Positions 31,745-40,060 of a stretch of DNA of 64,000 nucleotides are shown in pieces (within the stretch, counting starts at the first letter, position 1; the number at the start of each line of letters is the position of its first letter). The notes under the pieces were generated by a model. The model was not told where the DNA came from. It worked only from the letters and a program-made list of their open reading frames with translations, and did not search any database. The position numbers and the translations under genes were made by a program. The stretch covers positions 1-64,000 of the forward strand of contig MWYZ01000052.1 in assembly GCA_002050365.1 (NCBI GenBank). Direction: 5' to 3'. The stretch comes from Acidobacteria bacterium 28-1 (GTDB taxonomy: Bacteria > Acidobacteriota > Blastocatellia > Pyrinomonadales > Pyrinomonadaceae).

Positions 31745-33937
31745 TTAATTTCCCGGTGTGTATTTCTTGTCAACGTGATTTTTTAATTGAGCCGGATAAA
31801 AATACACTTCGCGCAAATCGCCTTTACTGTAACGCAAGGCTTGGTCGTTGAAATGCGGTGATTTTGGATCGCCGCTTTCGCCGCCGGCGGTTACGGCTTT
31901 GGCGCGAACCTTTTTGCCGAACTCGACGACGGCGACAAAACTGTTGCCGCTCGTGCCGTACCATTTCTTTGTGTTTTTGGTCGGCGACGCGCCGAACGAC
32001 GCTAAAGAACCCCAATTCCCAGAAGTAAATCCGACCGCGATACTCGGCGCGGCGTCGCTGAAAGGATGCACAATATCTCCGTTCAATCGCTGGAAACGAT
32101 TTATCTCGCCCCACTTGGTTCGCCAATTTCCGAAATCCGCCGTCAGTTTTTCCGAAGCGCGCGTCAGCGCTTGGAGCATCTGGGTTTGCGTTGCTTTCGC
32201 CAAGACGTTTTCCTGTGACGGAACGACCGGACTCGGACCGAGTTCGCGGAGAACCTCGGTTCCCCAGAATACTGCCAGAGACGTTGCGACCGAATCGGTT
32301 GACCAGCGCAGATTCCATTCTCGCAAAACGCTGATTTGGTCTTTCAATTTCGCTTTTAACCGATTTTCCGAAGGTAGTTTATCCCAAGCCGACACGAGCG
32401 CCGGAACGGTTTTTTCAAACCACGGAAGATAACTGTCATAAGCGGCTTCCCGCAATTTGTCGAGCGTGAAATCCTTTCGATTTTCAAGAACTTTTATCGC
32501 GTGCAGACCGCGCGCCGATTCGATGCCGTTGTCAACGTATTTCGGAAAATCCGCCTGTTTCAAGCTGCTCGAACCGGCGGCTGACCAAGGCGAGTTGTTG
32601 CTGTTATAAACCCAGCCGCTCGTCGGATTTATCAGATTCGGCGATTCTTCAAACGTCAATAAACCTTTCCAATCGCTTTCGACGTCGCTTCCGTTAACGG
32701 GTTTCGTCCAATCGAATTTCGGATTGCGGCGCGGGATGAAATTGGCGTGAAAATAAGCGATATTTCCGTCCGCGTCGGCGTAAATCGTGTTGTTTGATGA
32801 ATTTGAATGCAATTCAAAATTTTGCCGGAACTCCTTGTAATTTTTCGCTTTCGTTCTGGTAAAAGATTGAGTCAGAGCCTTTACCGGCTCGTTCATCAAG
32901 CCGACGGTTATCCAATCCCCGGACGCTTCGTCTCGTCTGACAACCGCGCCGTGATGCGTGCGGTAAATTGTGAACGTCCGCTCCGCCATCCCGTTTGCAG
33001 TTTTATACGGCACTTTGACGACCGAAGCGAGCATCGGTCTTTCTTCTTTGCCGAATTTGTAAAAATATTTATCGCCCTTTCTTGCAACCGTCTCGCGCCA
33101 TTCGTCAATTGCGTCAACGGCGCTCGAAGTATGCATCCAGCCGAGGCGTTCGTTAAAACCTTGATAAATAAAAATCTGTCCCCAAGTCGCCGCGCCGTAA
33201 GCGTTTAGACCTTCGCCGCTCGTCACCTGTAATTCCGAGCGAAAGAAAAACGAAGTGTGCGGATTAATCAGCAGCAGAGCGTTTCCCTCGGTCGTATTTT
33301 GCGGCGCGACGGCGATTCCGTTCGAGCCGCTCGGTTCGGCGAGAAAATCGGGCTTTTCCAAACTGACAGCCTGTTTTTTAGAGTCATAAAACGCCTGAAG
33401 CCGCGCGAGACTGATTGTTTCAATGTCGCCGCCGATGCTGCCTTCCGTAAACGAAAGCGCCATCCAAGGCTCGAATTTCGTGATAACTCGCGGCTTAACC
33501 TGCGGATGTCTCAGTAGATAAAAATTCAAACCGTCAGCCCAAGCCGTCATCAATTTTTGCAGCCACGCGGGGCTTTCCGCGAATTTCTTCTTTAAATCTT
33601 CCGGCTGGACGAAGATTTTCATTCGCAAATCGCGCCAGATGGCAGATTCGCCTTCCGCTTCGGCAAACCGTCCCATCGCGTTCAGATAATTAGTCTCGAC
33701 GCGGTTGAAATCGTCTTCCGCCTGAGCGTAAATCATACCGAAAATCGCGTCAGCGTCAGTTTTGCCCGAAACGTGAGCGATGCCCCAATCGTCGCGCACG
33801 ATGGAAACATTTTTTGCCTGCCGTTCCCAACGTAATATTTCCGATTGACTCGCGCCGCAAACCGGAATCCATAGAAGAAAGGAAAGTAAAATAAACGAAT
33901 ACTTATGACGTTTTTGAAGAAAGTTTGCTTTTATCAT
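31745..33937 (-). CDS. Penicillin acylase family amidohydrolase (S45)
   Basis: A 730-residue secreted or periplasmic Ntn-hydrolase precursor. A signal peptide (YSFILLSFLLWIPVCGASQ) precedes the alpha chain with VSIVRDDWGIAHVSGKTDADAIFGMIYAQAEDD. The autocatalytic junction and nucleophile serine lie in EPSGSNGIAVAPQ. The beta chain follows with GFNERLGWMHTSSAVD. Likely substrates are acylated amino compounds such as lactone signals or amide antibiotics. It is the last gene of the hydA-tail array, preceded by a tail copy and not followed by one. Confidence 0.9.
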   Translation of the reverse strand: MIKANFLQKRHKYSFILLSFLLWIPVCGASQSEILRWERQAKNVSIVRDDWGIAHVSGKTDADAIFGMIYAQAEDDFNRVETNYLNAMGRFAEAEGESAIWRDLRMKIFVQPEDLKKKFAESPAWLQKLMTAWADGLNFYLLRHPQVKPRVITKFEPWMALSFTEGSIGGDIETISLARLQAFYDSKKQAVSLEKPDFLAEPSGSNGIAVAPQNTTEGNALLLINPHTSFFFRSELQVTSGEGLNAYGAATWGQIFIYQGFNERLGWMHTSSAVDAIDEWRETVARKGDKYFYKFGKEERPMLASVVKVPYKTANGMAERTFTIYRTHHGAVVRRDEASGDWITVGLMNEPVKALTQSFTRTKAKNYKEFRQNFELHSNSSNNTIYADADGNIAYFHANFIPRRNPKFDWTKPVNGSDVESDWKGLLTFEESPNLINPTSGWVYNSNNSPWSAAGSSSLKQADFPKYVDNGIESARGLHAIKVLENRKDFTLDKLREAAYDSYLPWFEKTVPALVSAWDKLPSENRLKAKLKDQISVLREWNLRWSTDSVATSLAVFWGTEVLRELGPSPVVPSQENVLAKATQTQMLQALTRASEKLTADFGNWRTKWGEINRFQRLNGDIVHPFSDAAPSIAVGFTSGNWGSLASFGASPTKNTKKWYGTSGNSFVAVVEFGKKVRAKAVTAGGESGDPKSPHFNDQALRYSKGDLREVYFYPAQLKNHVDKKYTPGN

Positions 33938-33987
33938 AAAGATATTCTACCCGAAAATATGCTAGATTATTTGGTTCCTCGTCGGCA

Positions 33988-34065
33988 TTAGATATTCACG
34001 CAAGGTCCGCGCTTCAAAAACTGTCCGTCGTCCGCTTTTCCTTTATGTTCGCCGTTTTCGATGAC
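33988..34065 (-). repeat. hydA 3'-end copy (tail copy 10)
   Basis: In the hydA frame the minus strand reads VIENGEHKGKADDGQFLKRG then PCVNI and a stop, so 26 codons are kept open. It lies between the SnoaL-like gene (34135-34602) and the acylase. Just past its stop it shares the extra TAATGCC with tail copies at 47683 and 50460. Confidence 0.9.
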
Positions 34066-34134
34066 GGCAGTGTTTAAATTCTGCGGCTCGCAAATTCTTA
34101 ACTTGCCTGCCGTTTGATTGCAAACTTTTGCGGT

Positions 34135-34602
34135 TTATTCGCAGATAATATTCGCGTGTCGCGCCGTTAAAAGCCATTTTCCGCCGCGCTTCATCCAGAT
34201 ATTAGTGTAACGGCGCTTGATAGTTTGACCTTTTTGCGGCGAATTTTCACCCGTCACGATTGTTTCGCGTCCCATTGTGATGACGGTTTTTTCGTAAATC
34301 AAAACCGCCTCCGTTTCACGCACGAACGAGGCGTAGTTAATGACACCTTTGCGAATCAATTCCTTGACGCCTTCATTTCCTTTAACAATTTCGTTGCGCG
34401 GGCTGTTGGTCGTAAAATCTTCGGCGGTAATTTTCTCTAAAGTCTCGAAATCTTTTTTCTGAATGGCTTCGGCTTCGGCAAGGTCAAGGCGGCGAATTTC
34501 CTCTTCGAGTGCATTTTTCTGTTTTTTCGCATCCTGCGCCGAAACGAGAGCAGGATACAAAATCAAAACTGAAATCAGAAACAGAAATAACTTTGTTTTC
34601 AT
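34135..34602 (-). CDS. Secreted SnoaL/DUF4440-like protein
   Basis: 155 residues from the ATG at 34602. The signal peptide is MKTKLFLFLISVLILYPALV ending SAQ. The NTF2-like fold is indicated by LAEAEAIQKKDFETLEKITAEDF, then GRETIVTG and RYTNIWMKRGGKWLLTARHA, the DUF4440 end. The Shine-Dalgarno TAGGAGG is formed at the stop codon of the upstream hydA-tail copy. The longer frame to 34692 merely translates that tail out of frame. Function unknown. Confidence 0.85.
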   Translation of the reverse strand: MKTKLFLFLISVLILYPALVSAQDAKKQKNALEEEIRRLDLAEAEAIQKKDFETLEKITAEDFTTNSPRNEIVKGNEGVKELIRKGVINYASFVRETEAVLIYEKTVITMGRETIVTGENSPQKGQTIKRRYTNIWMKRGGKWLLTARHANIICE

Positions 34603-34613
34603 CTTATTTCCTC

Positions 34614-34703
34614 CTAAATCTTGACGCATTCGCCGCGCTTCAAAAATTGCCCGTCGCCTTGCTTTTCTTATATGCTCGCCGTTTTCAATCACGACGCGCC
34701 CGC
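34614..34703 (-). repeat. hydA 3'-end copy (tail copy 9), fused to a kinase fragment
   Basis: The minus strand begins GRVVIENGEH as in hydA, has one extra base in the middle, then QFLKRGECVKI and a stop. Its upstream edge joins the truncated kinase at 34704 without any spacer. Confidence 0.9.
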
Positions 34704-34892
34704 AAAACGGCGGATTCGTTCCGCGTCGGTCGAAACCTCAAAGGGCAAAATTTTCAGTGCGGCGAAACGTCCCAATTTAGCTTCTTCCGCCAAATAAACT
34801 TCGCCTATTCCTCCCGCGCCGAGCGGTTTTACGATTCGGTAACGACCGAGCGAAGAATCAGCTTCTAAATTATTTGTCGTTTCATCCGCCAT
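34704..34892 (-). pseudogene. Truncated Ser/Thr kinase (P-loop fragment only)
   Basis: The minus strand encodes the first 63 residues of a kinase: SSLGRYRIVKPLGAGGIGEVYLAEEAKLG and AALKILPFEVSTDAERIRRF. It then runs straight into the hydA-tail sequence and stops. It matches the starts of the kinases at 40-50 kb. The catalytic loop and everything after it are missing, so it is a dead fragment cut exactly at the tail-repeat junction. Confidence 0.88.
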
Positions 34893-34902
34893 TTTTTCAG
34901 CA

Positions 34903-34958
34903 TTAGATATTCACGCAACGTCCCGCGTTTCAAAAATTGCCCGTCGCCCGCTTTTCCT
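34903..34958 (-). repeat. hydA 3'-end copy (tail copy 8)
   Basis: The minus strand reads KGKAGDGQFLKRGT; one extra base then shifts the frame before the old stop (TAATGC). It begins 1-2 bp after the MazF stop codon and leads into the kinase fragment. Confidence 0.88.
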
Positions 34959-34959
34959 T

Positions 34960-35301
34960 TTATAAACCTAATAAAATCTTCAAACGGTCTTCGACGGCAT
35001 TGACGGTTGGCGGGGAAACTTTACCTAATTTTTTTATCAACCGAGCGGTTGAAATCGAGCGCACGTCTTCGCATTTGACGAAACTTTTCAAGCTCAAGCC
35101 GCCTTCGGGCGGATTGATTTCAACGTGAAGCGGAATGCCTTTCGTTTTGGAAGTTACCGGAATGACGACAACGAGTTCAGCCGCGCCGTGATTAAAAATA
35201 TCAACTGAAACGATTAAAGCCGGACGAGTTCCGGCTTGTTCGCGTCCTTCGGTCGGACTCAGGTTGACTAACCAAATTTCGCCGCGCGACGCTTTTGTCA
35301 T
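34960..35301 (-). CDS. MazF/PemK-type mRNA interferase toxin
   Basis: 113 residues: RGEIWLVNLSPTEGREQAGTRPALIVS is the family N-terminus with the catalytic Arg, VVIPVTSKTKGIPLHVE carries the Thr/Ser region, and VKCEDVRSIS follows. It cleaves single-stranded RNA. It overlaps the antitoxin gene by 4 bp. A hydA-tail copy follows its stop immediately. Confidence 0.92.
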   Translation of the reverse strand: MTKASRGEIWLVNLSPTEGREQAGTRPALIVSVDIFNHGAAELVVVIPVTSKTKGIPLHVEINPPEGGLSLKSFVKCEDVRSISTARLIKKLGKVSPPTVNAVEDRLKILLGL

Positions 35302-35546
35302 TCCGGTTCAACTCCGTCCGCCAAGGTGTTTTCCCAAAGCTCGCGTTCTTTCATTTCCTCTTTCCACCCTTTTTTATTTGCTTTCAGCATCGAAAAAGCC
35401 TCGTTCGTCGCTTCCAGCATTTTGTGGCGGCGCAAATCTTCAATCGCCTGGTCAATCACCGATTGCATTGACTGACCTTTTTCCTGCGACAAAGATTTCA
35501 AAATTTGATACGACTGCGAACTGATTCTGACATTTACACTTTGCAT
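35298..35546 (-). CDS. Ribbon-helix-helix antitoxin
   Basis: 82 residues: SVNVRISSQSYQILKSLSQEKGQSMQSVIDQAIEDLRRHK is a clear MetJ/Arc-type DNA-binding domain, followed by an acidic tail (EEMKERELWENTLADGVEPE) that should bind the MazF-like toxin downstream. It probably represses its own operon. Confidence 0.88.
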   Translation of the reverse strand: MQSVNVRISSQSYQILKSLSQEKGQSMQSVIDQAIEDLRRHKMLEATNEAFSMLKANKKGWKEEMKERELWENTLADGVEPE

Positions 35547-35613
35547 AAAAACCTCAATTTCAACTTATAAAACGTAAATGATTTTGTCAACAAATTTGTC
35601 AACAGTAATGTGT

Positions 35614-35700
35614 TTAAATTTTTACACAAGTTCCGCGTTTCAAAAATTGCCCGTCGCCTTGCTTTCCTTTGTGCTGAATTGTTTCAGAGTTTTCTGTCAT
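35614..35700 (-). CDS. Mini-ORF made from a hydA 3'-end copy (tail copy 7)
   Basis: A complete 28-codon frame starting at ATG 35700. The first nine residues (MTENSETIQ) are unique and the rest, HKGKQGDGQFLKRGTCVKI, is the hydA C-terminus. The ATG lies 4 bp after the permease stop codon, so ribosomes could reinitiate here. Whether it is expressed is unknown. The repeat origin is certain; the coding role is inferred from the kept frame. Confidence 0.55.
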   Translation of the reverse strand: MTENSETIQHKGKQGDGQFLKRGTCVKI

Positions 35701-35704
35701 AAAG

Positions 35705-37063
35705 TTATCTTGCCCGCGTCTTTTTTATCAAAAGGAAAATCGGGTAGCTTGTCGCCAATGCCACAATCGCGTAGAGGCTGTTACTCAAATTGCTGACAAT
35801 ATAGCCGAAGAAAAGCAGAATCGCCGCCAGCAGCATAACGAGCGGCGCGAACGGATAACCCCAAGCGCGAAACGGGCGCGGCAAATCCGGCTCGCGTCGC
35901 CGCAAAAGAAAGAGCGAGCCAATCAGCAAAATTGTGTTTGTCACGGCGAAAAATTCGGTGACTGCCAGCAGTATTTCAAATGTTCCGATTGTTATTAAGA
36001 TAATCGCGGGCAGTACGGTCATCAATAACGCAAAAACCGGTGTTCCGCCTTTGTTGACTGTCGCGGCTTTGTCCAAAAACAATCCGTCGCGCCCAAGTGC
36101 CAGTAAAGTTCGCGGCGTGAACATCAAATTCGCGTTGATGATGCCGATTATTGAAAGCAGTGCCAGCACGGTTATAATTTGCCCGCTTCGCTCGCCGAAA
36201 ATCAGATTCATCGCATCTGCGCCCGCAAATTTTGAAGCTGCCATTTGCGATAAAGGCAAAACGTAAAGCAAAGCCAGATTGACCAGCAGATAAATGGCGA
36301 TAATCAGCGCAATTCCGCCGAACATCGAACGCGGAATGTTTTGTTCGGGATTCGTATCTTCTTCGGCAAAATAAACTGCCGAATTCCAGCCCGCATAAGT
36401 TCCCAACACGAGTTGAAAAGCCAAAATAAACCCTGTGAATAAAGCGAAGCCGGAAGGAGCAATAACCGTTGTTTGCTCTGCGCTTACTGAATTATTCTGT
36501 CCGCCGAAGATGAAACACGCGACAATAAATCCAAGCAGAGCGATTGCTTTTAAAAGACTCGTCAGCTTTTGCGTTCCGCTTCCGGCTCGCAGTCCAATCC
36601 AATTCAAAGCGGTAAGCAGAAGCAGTATCGTAACGGAAAAGACAACCACGCCGCTTGAAAAATTCGGCGCGAGCAGCGCGGCTGCATATTCGCCGAAAAC
36701 AATGGAAATGTAAGCGATACTTAATGTGTTGAGCAGCCAGTCGCTCCAACCGACGACGAAACCGCCGTAATCGCCGTAAGCGCGATGCGCGTAAACATAA
36801 GGTCCGCCCGCTTTCGGAATCATCGTGGCGAGTTCCGCCGTATAGTTTGCGCCGAGCAGAGAATAAACGCCGCCGAGCGTCCAAACCAAAATGACGAGCC
36901 AAACCGAACCAAGCTGAGCGGCAACCGCGCCCGGCGAGCGAAGAATACCGACACCGATTGTGCCGCCGATAACGACCGCTAAACCAAAAGTTACGCCCAA
37001 AATCCGCAGCAGTTTGTTTTTATCCGCAGAATGATTTTCGTTTGCGGCTTGGATTGTTTCCAT
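35705..37063 (-). CDS. APC-superfamily amino acid permease
   Basis: About 452 residues from the ATG at 37063; a TTG seven codons upstream is less likely. Twelve helices with the APC signature GVTFGLAVVIGGTIGVGILRSPG in helix 1, AGGPYVYAHRAYGDYGGFVVGW, LVLGTYAGWNSAVYFAEE and PRTLLALGRDGLF. It imports amino acids or related amines with H+. It forms a two-gene block with the SnoaL-like gene upstream inside the hydA-tail array. Confidence 0.92.
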   Translation of the reverse strand: METIQAANENHSADKNKLLRILGVTFGLAVVIGGTIGVGILRSPGAVAAQLGSVWLVILVWTLGGVYSLLGANYTAELATMIPKAGGPYVYAHRAYGDYGGFVVGWSDWLLNTLSIAYISIVFGEYAAALLAPNFSSGVVVFSVTILLLLTALNWIGLRAGSGTQKLTSLLKAIALLGFIVACFIFGGQNNSVSAEQTTVIAPSGFALFTGFILAFQLVLGTYAGWNSAVYFAEEDTNPEQNIPRSMFGGIALIIAIYLLVNLALLYVLPLSQMAASKFAGADAMNLIFGERSGQIITVLALLSIIGIINANLMFTPRTLLALGRDGLFLDKAATVNKGGTPVFALLMTVLPAIILITIGTFEILLAVTEFFAVTNTILLIGSLFLLRRREPDLPRPFRAWGYPFAPLVMLLAAILLFFGYIVSNLSNSLYAIVALATSYPIFLLIKKTRAR

Positions 37064-37112
37064 AGCATTTATCCATCTAGTCAAACATAGACGCGGCTTA
37101 AACTATTTCTCT

Positions 37113-37574
37113 TTATTTAATGCGAGTAACCTGCGCGGCGACGCATTGCCAGACGCCTTTTCGTTTGATATATGTGTCGGTGAATCTGTCCTGATGCATC
37201 CATTCGTTACCGTCTTTGTCTGTTCCTCTGGTCGTGTCAATGCCTGTCACAATAGCTACGTTATTGGCGTAAATGTGGACTTTCATATTGCTGTTGACTG
37301 CGCTTTTAACTTCTTCGTATTCCCAGTCGGCTAAATATTCCTGCCTATTTCCCAAAAACTTTCCGCTGCGCGACGTGCTGACAAAATCAGGAGCGAGAAT
37401 GCGCTCGAAAACAGACCTATCATTGGTAACATCAATCTGCGCCCATTCGTTTTCCATTTTTATTAGCTCTTGCGCAATCCTATCGTTTTGTTTTGATTTT
37501 TTGCTTTTCGTCTGACTAAAAACAAAGATTGACGATGCAGCCATTATAATTATCAATAGAATTATTTGTTTCAT
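37113..37574 (-). CDS. Secreted SnoaL/DUF4440-like protein
   Basis: 153 residues from the ATG at 37574, after TAGGAGAAAG, which overlaps the TAG stop of the upstream tail copy. The signal peptide MKQIILLIIIMAASSIFVFS is followed by LIKMENEWAQIDVTNDRSVFERILAPDFVS, then HQDRFTDTYIKRKGVWQCVAAQ, typical of DUF4440. It is a paralogue of the protein at 34135-34602. Function unknown. Confidence 0.85.
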   Translation of the reverse strand: MKQIILLIIIMAASSIFVFSQTKSKKSKQNDRIAQELIKMENEWAQIDVTNDRSVFERILAPDFVSTSRSGKFLGNRQEYLADWEYEEVKSAVNSNMKVHIYANNVAIVTGIDTTRGTDKDGNEWMHQDRFTDTYIKRKGVWQCVAAQVTRIK

Positions 37575-37588
37575 AAATTCTCTTTCTC

Positions 37589-37654
37589 CTAGATATTGAC
37601 GCAAGTTCCGCGTTTCAAAAATTGTCCGTCGCCTGCATTTTCTTTATGCTCGTC
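37589..37654 (-). repeat. hydA 3'-end copy (tail copy 6)
   Basis: The minus strand reads DEHKENAGDGQFLKRGTCVN then I and TAG, all in frame. No ATG precedes it in frame. It sits between the glycosyltransferase-like gene and the SnoaL-like gene, and its TAG is part of the latter Shine-Dalgarno. Confidence 0.9.
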
Positions 37655-37750
37655 CTTCAGATAATAACTTTCGCTCTATTCTTTGAATCTTTGAAAATTT
37701 GTTAATTTTGTCGGCGGCTTTCAACTCTCACAAGCCGTTTTACAAATTTA

Positions 37751-39850
37751 TTATTCTAGTCCCGGATTTCGCAGCGGCTGAATTTGATTGAGCGGCTCGG
37801 TTTGAACGCGCTCGATTTGAATCCTCAATAATTCGCTGATGCTGTCAGAAGCGGGAGCAGTTTCTTTGGCGGTTCGGTATGCTCGCAACGCTTCATCGCG
37901 GTTTCCGAGTTTTAGATATTGGTTGCCAAGTTCCAGCCAGACGAAGAAAGGCGAAGGATCAAGAGCGAGAGATTGGGACAGCATCTGGATTCCGCCTTCA
38001 ATGTCCGCCTCGGGAGAGTAAATTTTGCCGACTGCGCCAAAGAATAAATATGCCGCTCGCGCGGCGTTTGCGCCGGGAAACGTGCCGCGAAAAACAAATA
38101 AATTTCCGAATCGCGCAGCGGGCGCTGCGCCGCGAAAAGGTTTTCCCACATCCCAGAATAAAGACGGCGCTAGTTCTTTAGCCCCGATGATAAAAGTTCC
38201 GCTCTGCGTATCACCGGACATTTTTTCGGCATCTCGTTCCGGTTGATTCCCGACCCAATCAAGCCCGCGTCGTGATTTTTCGAGTTGCGGCGAAAAATAA
38301 ACCACGTAAGGAATTTCTCCGCTCGGCTTCGAATTCTGGTTGTAATACTCGGCTAGCTCTTTGGTGCGAAGCCCTAAATCAACGCCCTCGTCGTTAAAGT
38401 AAAGATGCCCGTTCGCCTTGCCGCCAACGATTTCGTTGTAATATTCCCACGGTCGCAAAACGGGAATCGCTGACAGCATCGCGGCGGCGAGCGCGAGGGC
38501 GACACCGACACGCAGAAAAGAAGACTCGGATTTAACGGCGCGATAAATCGCCAGTGAACCCAGCAGCGCAAGCGGCGGGACAATCGGGAGCGCGTGTCTA
38601 ATTCCGGCGTATGACGAACCTTTAATCAGCGCAAGCAAAAACAGAATTGCTAAGACAACCATCGCAGTCAGCGGCGGATACCATTCGCGCGGTGTTCGCC
38701 GCGCAAGCAGCAGAGCTATCCCGATTGCCGTTAGCAGAAGCAGACCGAGCGGCAGCTTAACGGCGATGACACCGGGGAAATAATAAAAAGGAGCCTTGCT
38801 GTAGTAAAGATTGCCGAACAATAAAATCGAACTGGCATTGCCTTCCGCTCCGGCTCGAATTGTGTCCGCCATTCCCCAGATGTAGGCGCGCGGGAAAAGA
38901 TGCCCATCCGTCATAATATTCAGACCGGCACGATAAAGCGGCGATTTCACATCGCTGATTTTCATCGCCAGCGGGCGATTGAATTTTTCTTCGCGTGTGG
39001 CGGGGCTTTCGCTAAACCGGAACAGATAAAAGCTCCACAAAACAATCATCGCCCCGATTAAAACCGCCGCTGCCGCTCCGATTCGGCGCAGACGGGTTGA
39101 GAGATTCGCGCCGCTCGATAAAAAAACCGCCGTCGTGATTCCGATAAGCGCGACCGCACCCATCGTGATAACAGCTGAATGTTTCGTCGCCAACGCCAAA
39201 CCGAGAGTGATGGCGGCAAAAACCAAATCAACGACACGCCACGAGCGAAACGCCGCGACAGCCAGCAAAACCGCGGTCGAAGAAAGAAGCGCGACGGGCA
39301 AATCCGTCATCACAACCGGAAAATGAGCGGCAACCGTCGGGTCAATCGCCAAAAAAGCCGTCGCCGCCAACGCCATTATGCCGCCGAATACGCGCCGCGC
39401 CGCCAGAGCGAAAAGCAGCAGCAGCAGGCTGTTTAAAGCAAACATCGCCGTCCGCGAGCGGCTCTGAACCGCGTCGAGGTCATTATTGATATAAACATCC
39501 GTTTCAACGAATTCTCGTTCATCGCCTTTATCAGTAAAAGCGCGATAAGGCGAAAGCTGAAATCCCCGACTCGAAACAAAAGCTCCGACCCATAATTTAA
39601 CGAGCGGCGGATGTTCGGGATTAAGCCGGAAATCTCCGGTCTGGAAGTATGCCGCGCCCGCGCCGATGTGATAAGCCTCGTCCATCGTAAAGCTGTCGAG
39701 CCGCGTCGCAATGCTTGAACGTATAACAGCACCGCCGATTAAAGCGAACAGTGCCAAAAGGATAATTAGTCGCCGGTTTGACGAGTAAAATATTGAAAAT
39801 TTTCCTGCTCTTATTTCGTTTTGAACAGTTGTCTGCTTCGCGTCGTTCAT
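37751..39850 (-). CDS. Polytopic PMT/GT39-like glycosyltransferase with C-terminal TPR
   Basis: 699 residues. About 11 membrane helices follow an N-terminal loop with SFTMDEAYHIGAGAAYFQTG and NPEHPPLVKL, the acidic and HPP motifs of lipid-linked sugar transferases (GT39/ArnT type). A large outer domain follows, then a TPR-like end (FVWLELGNQYLKLGNRDEALRAYRTAKE). It may glycosylate envelope proteins. The donor is unknown. It lies alone between two hydA-tail copies. Confidence 0.82.
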   Translation of the reverse strand: MNDAKQTTVQNEIRAGKFSIFYSSNRRLIILLALFALIGGAVIRSSIATRLDSFTMDEAYHIGAGAAYFQTGDFRLNPEHPPLVKLWVGAFVSSRGFQLSPYRAFTDKGDEREFVETDVYINNDLDAVQSRSRTAMFALNSLLLLLFALAARRVFGGIMALAATAFLAIDPTVAAHFPVVMTDLPVALLSSTAVLLAVAAFRSWRVVDLVFAAITLGLALATKHSAVITMGAVALIGITTAVFLSSGANLSTRLRRIGAAAAVLIGAMIVLWSFYLFRFSESPATREEKFNRPLAMKISDVKSPLYRAGLNIMTDGHLFPRAYIWGMADTIRAGAEGNASSILLFGNLYYSKAPFYYFPGVIAVKLPLGLLLLTAIGIALLLARRTPREWYPPLTAMVVLAILFLLALIKGSSYAGIRHALPIVPPLALLGSLAIYRAVKSESSFLRVGVALALAAAMLSAIPVLRPWEYYNEIVGGKANGHLYFNDEGVDLGLRTKELAEYYNQNSKPSGEIPYVVYFSPQLEKSRRGLDWVGNQPERDAEKMSGDTQSGTFIIGAKELAPSLFWDVGKPFRGAAPAARFGNLFVFRGTFPGANAARAAYLFFGAVGKIYSPEADIEGGIQMLSQSLALDPSPFFVWLELGNQYLKLGNRDEALRAYRTAKETAPASDSISELLRIQIERVQTEPLNQIQPLRNPGLE

Positions 39851-39911
39851 AGAATTTCCCTTAACTAAAATAAATTATAAAAATACATAAACCTGCCGGA
39901 TTCTCCTTTAA

Positions 39912-40022
39912 TCAAACATTGACACAAGTTCCGCGCTTCAAAAATTGCCCGTCGCCTGCCTTTTCTTTGTGTTCGCCGTTTTCAATCACAACGCTTTTCC
40001 CTTCATCTAATTGTTTCAGCAT
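39912..40022 (-). CDS. Mini-ORF made from a hydA 3'-end copy (tail copy 5)
   Basis: A complete 36-codon frame from ATG 40022: a new start MLKQLDEGKS, then VVIENGEHKEKAGDGQFLKR and GTCVNV, the hydA C-terminus, ending with TGA. Within the shared part, one residue differs (Gly to Glu) while several codons differ silently from hydA. It lies 38 bp after the kinase stop. Expression unknown. Confidence 0.55.
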   Translation of the reverse strand: MLKQLDEGKSVVIENGEHKEKAGDGQFLKRGTCVNV

Positions 40023-40060
40023 CCGTTATCAATTTATCTCGGTTAAATCCTGAATAACGT

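Noticed and set aside
34603-34692. Basic N-terminal extension of the SnoaL-like protein (IRKARRRAIFEARRMRQ)
   Set aside because: It is the hydA-tail repeat read out of frame. A strong Shine-Dalgarno and a signal peptide place the start at 34602.
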